Origin: a bacterium BMS3Abin14
GTDB taxonomy: Bacteria; BMS3Abin14
Length of the DNA stretch: 64,000 nucleotides
Direction of reading: 5' to 3'
NCBI GenBank assembly: GCA_002897695.1
Contig: BDTG01000008.1
Coordinates: 1-64,000, forward strand
Shown here: piece after piece, positions 61,237 through 64,000 of the stretch
Numbering within the stretch: position 1 is the stretch's first letter
Layout: every line of letters begins with the position of its first letter
Made by a program: the position numbers and the translations under genes
Notes under the pieces: model-generated
Databases searched by the model: none
What the model saw: the letters and a program-made list of their open reading frames with translations, nothing else
What the model was told of the DNA's origin: nothing

Positions 61237-61470
61237 ATGAATCGCAGTTGGTCCCGCGTTCTGCATTATTCGATGGCCGGCTGGAAACAGGCGTCCATCC
61301 GCCTGTTTATTTTCCTCTTTCTCATGATCATTGCAGTCTCCGCCTGGAGCAGGCCGCCCTTCTGGCTGACCTTTTCAACCTTGGCCCCGTTCCTTGTGAT
61401 CTATTTCCCTATGGTTGGATTCCTCATGGAACTGCTGGACAGGGACTGGGAGGATTGGCATCTCTGGTAG
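61237..61470 (+). CDS. Small membrane protein of unknown function
   Basis: 77 residues from ATG 61237 (GGGGGG upstream; earlier ATGs lie at 61219 and 61231). A basic N-terminus (MNRSWSRVLHYS) leads to two hydrophobic helices at about 21-37 and 43-64, ending in an acidic, Trp-rich tail (ELLDRDWEDWHLW). No family is recognised. The gene is between a terminator and an octamer repeat tract. Codon use looks ordinary, but the support is modest. Confidence 0.5.
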   Translation: MNRSWSRVLHYSMAGWKQASIRLFIFLFLMIIAVSAWSRPPFWLTFSTLAPFLVIYFPMVGFLMELLDRDWEDWHLW

Positions 61471-61476
61471 GGAAAA

Positions 61477-61559
61477 GAGAGTTTGAGAGTTTGAGAGTTT
61501 GAGAGTTTGAGAGTTTGAGAGTTTGAGAGTTTGAGAGTTTGAGAGTTTGAGAGTTTGAG
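61477..61559 (+). repeat. Tandem octamer repeat GAGAGTTT, about ten copies
   Basis: Ten consecutive perfect GAGAGTTT units (61477-61556) plus a partial GAG. A single related word, TGAGAGTTTGAGCG, occurs at 47650. The flank GGTTGAAACCTGAAACCTC and CAAACCTCAAACCTGAATTC (61558-61610) is also low-complexity. Not a CRISPR: there are no spacers. Confidence 0.95.
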
Positions 61560-61723
61560 GTTGAAACCTGAAACCTCAAGTCTTCTCTTCCAAACCTCAA
61601 ACCTGAATTCACCTCACCACACCCCCAAAAGCCTATATTTCTGTTTACATTTCTGTCTTTTCTATTTATATGTCAACCGGTAAGTCTTACAGTACAGGGG
61701 ATGCCACATTGCCGGAGAAGAGC

Positions 61724-62140
61724 ATGAATGACGTTGAAGCGGTGGTCCGTAGGTTCCGCGATGCCGGGCTTAAGATCACCCCACAAAGGTTAAGCATCTT
61801 CGAGCTCGTCATGAAAGACCGCAGTCATCCATCCGCTGATGACATCTATCGGAAAATGCTGGAGAAACACCCGTCCATATCGTTTACCACCGTGTACAAG
61901 ACCCTTCAGACCCTGCGGGATTTCGGGCAAATCATAGAAATAATCATCGATCCTGAAAGGGCACACTATGATCCCGTAGTAACGGATCACTACCACACAT
62001 TCTGCTCGAAGTGCCGTGAAATAAAAGATTTTTTACCCAACCCCGTAACAAAAGCCGTCCCCGTCGGGCCGGACAACGGGTTCATGGTTCAGAGCGTTCA
62101 GGTCCACATGAAGGGCATTTGCGGCCATTGCAGGGATTAG
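61724..62140 (+). CDS. Fur-family transcriptional regulator, PerR-like
   Basis: 138 residues from ATG 61724 (GGAG six bases upstream); the frame extends back to 61670 without a ribosome site. The winged helix has GLKITPQRLSIFELV and SFTTVYKTLQTLRDFG. Metal ligands lie in DPVVTDHYHTFCSKC and the C-terminal CGHC; the two CxxC pairs form the structural zinc site. The lack of Fur-specific motifs, and a rubredoxin-like gene next door, favour a peroxide-sensing PerR. It probably controls that gene and oxidative-stress genes. Confidence 0.88.
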   Translation: MNDVEAVVRRFRDAGLKITPQRLSIFELVMKDRSHPSADDIYRKMLEKHPSISFTTVYKTLQTLRDFGQIIEIIIDPERAHYDPVVTDHYHTFCSKCREIKDFLPNPVTKAVPVGPDNGFMVQSVQVHMKGICGHCRD

Positions 62141-62185
62141 TGTGGAGTGAACAGTCAGGAATCTGCCTGTGCATCGCGCACAGAC

Positions 62186-62226
62186 AGGTGGACTTTTTGC
62201 GAGCCTGTCAGTGTGAATAAGGAGGA
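62186..62226 (+). repeat. Degenerate hairpin repeat before the rubredoxin-like gene
   Basis: GGTGGACTTTTTGCGAGCCTG followed by TCAGTGTGAATAAGG: related to the GATGACTTTTTGC family and to bases 63056-63150 (both have GTGAATAAGGA near the end). Confidence 0.45.
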
Positions 62227-62232
62227 AAGGAT

Positions 62233-62340
62233 ATGGCCACATTCAAATGCACGGAATGCGGACAGACGAAGGACGGTCGCTGTAAACCCCGGAAATGTCC
62301 GGCCTGCGGGGCCGCCGACAGTTTCAAAAAACAGGAATAA
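62233..62340 (+). CDS. Rubredoxin-like (RCKP-type) small protein
   Basis: 35 residues, too short for many gene finders, from ATG 62233 with AAGGAGGAAAGG upstream. It reads FKCTECGQ and GRCKPRKCPACGA, two CxxC pairs with the RCKPRKCP motif of the small rubredoxin-like iron proteins (Rdl) that follow perR in sulfate-reducing bacteria. It probably binds one iron and acts in electron transfer to a peroxide- or superoxide-reducing enzyme, none of which lies in the window. It is 92 bases after the PerR-like gene. Confidence 0.88.
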   Translation: MATFKCTECGQTKDGRCKPRKCPACGAADSFKKQE

Positions 62341-62380
62341 TACGACCAGTTCCCCAGTCGGCACAAGAAGGAGCCCTCAG

Positions 62381-63127
62381 CTGAAATTCAATGTTCTCCG
62401 TCTGCCCATTCTGCTCCTTTTACCCATGCTCGTCGTGTCCTGTGCGTCAAACGTGAAGCGGGAAGCCAGCCCGGCTGAAAAACTCGTTGAGGCGCAATCC
62501 CAGTTCAACAAGGGACGTTATACCGAAGCCCTCAACAGTCTGGACGGCATGGAGTCCCTGACAGCCGGAACCGCCCTTGGCGGAGAGGTAACGTTTCTGC
62601 TGGGCGAGGTAAATTTTCGTCTTGGAAAATATGTTGCGGCGGATTCTTCCTATTCCTCCTATGGGTTGATCTACCCTGGCGGGCCACACGCATCTGAAGC
62701 GCTTTTCCGGCGGGCCATGGCCAAGGTCAGAGAGATTGAAAAAACCGTCTTTTACTTTTTCGGCATCAAGAAGGTAATTCCGGCTGACCGGGATATTACG
62801 CCCATCAGGGAAGCCCGGCTCCTGTTTACCCAATACCTGGACCGATTCCCGGAGGGGAAACATGCGGTGGAGGCATCAAAGCTGGTTAATACACTCCTCG
62901 GAAAAGAAGGGACACATGAGATTGGCATCGCCTCTTTCTACCTGAGAAAAGGGGAATTGGCGGCGGCGTTATCCAGGGCTTCCGCTGTGTTGGACGGAAA
63001 TTTTCCGCCACAGATCAAGGAAAAGGCAGGCATGATTGTCCAGCAGGCAAAAGCATTGATGACTGCGCAAAAAGTCATCAATGCGCCCGGGGAGGGCGCC
63101 CAGATCGATAGCTTGCAGCACAAGTAA
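62381..63127 (+). CDS. BamD-like TPR lipoprotein with a repeat-encoded C-terminus
   Basis: No ATG suits the mature protein. CTG 62381 lies seven bases after AAGGAG and gives 248 residues with a lipoprotein signal (LRLPILLLLPMLVVSC, lipobox VVSC). An ATG exists at 62147 but would overlap the rubredoxin-like gene in another frame. TPR-like helices follow: AQSQFNKGRYTEALNSLDG, LGEVNFRLGKYVAADSSYSS, ARLLFTQYLDRFPEG. This resembles outer-membrane assembly factor BamD/YfiO. The last 20 or so residues (QKVINAPGEGAQIDSLQHK) are encoded by the dispersed repeat found also at 20641-20796. Confidence 0.75.
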   Translation: MKFNVLRLPILLLLPMLVVSCASNVKREASPAEKLVEAQSQFNKGRYTEALNSLDGMESLTAGTALGGEVTFLLGEVNFRLGKYVAADSSYSSYGLIYPGGPHASEALFRRAMAKVREIEKTVFYFFGIKKVIPADRDITPIREARLLFTQYLDRFPEGKHAVEASKLVNTLLGKEGTHEIGIASFYLRKGELAAALSRASAVLDGNFPPQIKEKAGMIVQQAKALMTAQKVINAPGEGAQIDSLQHK

Positions 63128-63150
63128 TCGATTTGCAAGGAAAGTGAATA
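63056..63150 (-). repeat. Dispersed hairpin repeat, coding copy
   Basis: On the minus strand this closely follows 20690-20796: TTTCACTTTCC, then a CAAATC...GCAAG...TCATCGAT-like stretch, TGGGCGCCC...GGGCGC, then ATTGATGACTTTTTGCG. It overlaps the 3' end of the BamD-like gene, whose stop lies inside it. Confidence 0.8.
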
Positions 63151-63183
63151 AGGACAGGGTTTTTAAAAGGGGGAGGATTTACG

Positions 63184-63915
63184 ATGCCTGAGGAAAACGA
63201 TCTTCGGCTGCAGGAGGTTGGAAGCGGCATGGCCGAGGTTGACGTTCTCATTTTGCGCGGGCAGCTTGACGATGCGGAGATGACCCTCCTGGCCATGCAT
63301 AAGCAGAATCCGGATTTTGCGGACATCTGCAACAAGATGGGTCAACTATACTTCCAGAAAGGTGACTATCTCCGCGCCAAGGAGTTCCTGGCGAAGGCGG
63401 TCAGACTTAACCCGGACTATACCGAGGCGTCTCTGAATCTGGCGGTCACCTATAACGAGATAGGAAAATATAAGGAGGCCAAAAAGGTTGTAGACCAGGC
63501 TCGTGAGAGGGTCAGGAGGAAAAACATACCTATTGACCCCTTTATCGCGGGGAAACTGGCCAACAAGCACAAGGAAGTTGGGGATATTTACCGGGAACTG
63601 GGACTAATGCAGGAGAGTGCAGATGAATATCGTAAGGCCCTGACACTCTCACCCGGTTTCGCCGATATCCAGGTCAAGTTAGGGGTTGCGCTCAGGGAAA
63701 TGGGGCATATTGATGAAGCTCTTGATATTTTCTCCACTACGGCCACAAAGCGGCCGGACTATCTGGATGCCAGAATCCAGCTGGGCATCACCTACTTTTC
63801 GCGAGGATTCGTTGACAGGGCGCAGGATGAGTGGGAAGAAGCGCTTCGGATAGATCCCCAGTATTCCAAAGCCCTGATGTATCTTAGTTTCATTCGGGAA
63901 CAGGAAGCGTTCTAG
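63184..63915 (+). CDS. TPR-repeat protein
   Basis: 243 residues from ATG 63184 (GGGGGAGG upstream). At least five tetratricopeptide repeats are visible: FADICNKMGQLYFQKGDYLR, VRLNPDYTEASLNLAVTYNE, ALTLSPGFADIQVKLGVALR, KRPDYLDARIQLGITYFSRG and ALRIDPQYSKALMYLSFIRE. No signal peptide is present, so it is probably cytoplasmic and mediates protein-protein contacts. No partner can be named. It follows the BamD-like gene by 56 bases. Confidence 0.85.
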   Translation: MPEENDLRLQEVGSGMAEVDVLILRGQLDDAEMTLLAMHKQNPDFADICNKMGQLYFQKGDYLRAKEFLAKAVRLNPDYTEASLNLAVTYNEIGKYKEAKKVVDQARERVRRKNIPIDPFIAGKLANKHKEVGDIYRELGLMQESADEYRKALTLSPGFADIQVKLGVALREMGHIDEALDIFSTTATKRPDYLDARIQLGITYFSRGFVDRAQDEWEEALRIDPQYSKALMYLSFIREQEAF

Positions 63916-64000
63916 AGAACAGACACTTTTTTGATCGTGTCGTAAAAAAAACCTTTGAGCCGCGTGAATGGTGATCACGCCGACAGCGTGATTCCCTTGA
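63916..64000. other. Window end, no gene seen
   Basis: Contains ATCACGC-CGACA-GCGTGAT (63973-63991), a perfect seven-base-pair hairpin like the one at 4505-4520 (TCACGCTTTAGCGTGA). No coding sequence is evident. Confidence 0.5.

Noticed and set aside
61477-61560. CRISPR array
   Set aside because: The units are contiguous octamers with no spacers.

Overview
The window is about 64 kb of bacterial chromosome, densely packed and mostly transcribed leftward. Many features point to an anaerobic or microaerobic, Gram-negative, cytochrome-rich bacterium of the Desulfobacterota/Desulfuromonadota type: several multihaem CxxCH cytochromes with a ResB/CcsB haem-attachment system, an adenosylcobalamin-dependent ribonucleotide reductase, selenium genes (yedF, selD), a PerR-like regulator beside a rubredoxin-like protein, outer-membrane barrels, and very many two-component proteins. 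The exact lineage cannot be fixed from this sequence.

Layout. (1) 1-10.8 kb: a leftward redox module, starting from a clear promoter at 10873-10901, with a 15-motif cytochrome, two TlpA-like/TPR proteins that lack the CxxC pair, a five-haem cytochrome, a tiny membrane protein whose in-frame TGA I read as selenocysteine, a histidine kinase carrying a haem motif in its sensor domain, an NtrC-type regulator, a fibronectin/propeller protein and another cytochrome cut by the window edge. (2) 11.2-14 kb: ccsB, resB and a four-motif small cytochrome. (3) 14.3-24.5 kb: an M16 protease, HAD phosphatase, creatininase-like amidohydrolase, SpoU methyltransferase, thioredoxin, zinc ribbon, ferredoxin, and an intein-containing nrdJ under a probable NrdR operator. 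(4) 24.7-31 kb, rightward: yedF, selD (itself a selenoprotein), purH, purD, purE, and a Sua5/YrdC gene. (5) 31-37 kb, leftward: a frameshifted FadL-type porin, acyl-CoA synthetase, a GcvH-like protein without its lipoyl lysine, transaldolase-type aldolase, a small barrel, metF. (6) 37.4-47.4 kb: folE, larC, larB, folD joined to a chemotaxis set (cheD, cheC, cheA, cheY, cheW, receptor, cheR). (7) 47.8-60.8 kb: a long, tightly coupled operon galU-hsp20-lon-two REC/kinase hybrids-PocR/HD-GYP-REC/PATAN-unknown-GAF kinase-TrkH. (8) 61-64 kb: tRNA-Leu(GAG), perR, a 35-residue rubredoxin-like gene, a BamD-like lipoprotein and a TPR protein.

The most noteworthy observation is the probable new selenoprotein at 6104-6262. 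It is a 52-residue single-helix membrane protein ending in U-L-S-C, with a seven-base-pair hairpin exactly 11 nt after the TGA, translationally coupled to a thioredoxin-fold protein that has lost its own CxxC. The same window carries yedF and a Sec-containing selD whose post-TGA hairpin has a similar apex. A second theme is the number of short dispersed repeat families in the gaps between genes. Some run into coding regions and supply C-terminal tails (sua5, the BamD-like gene) or surround start codons (the HAD gene).
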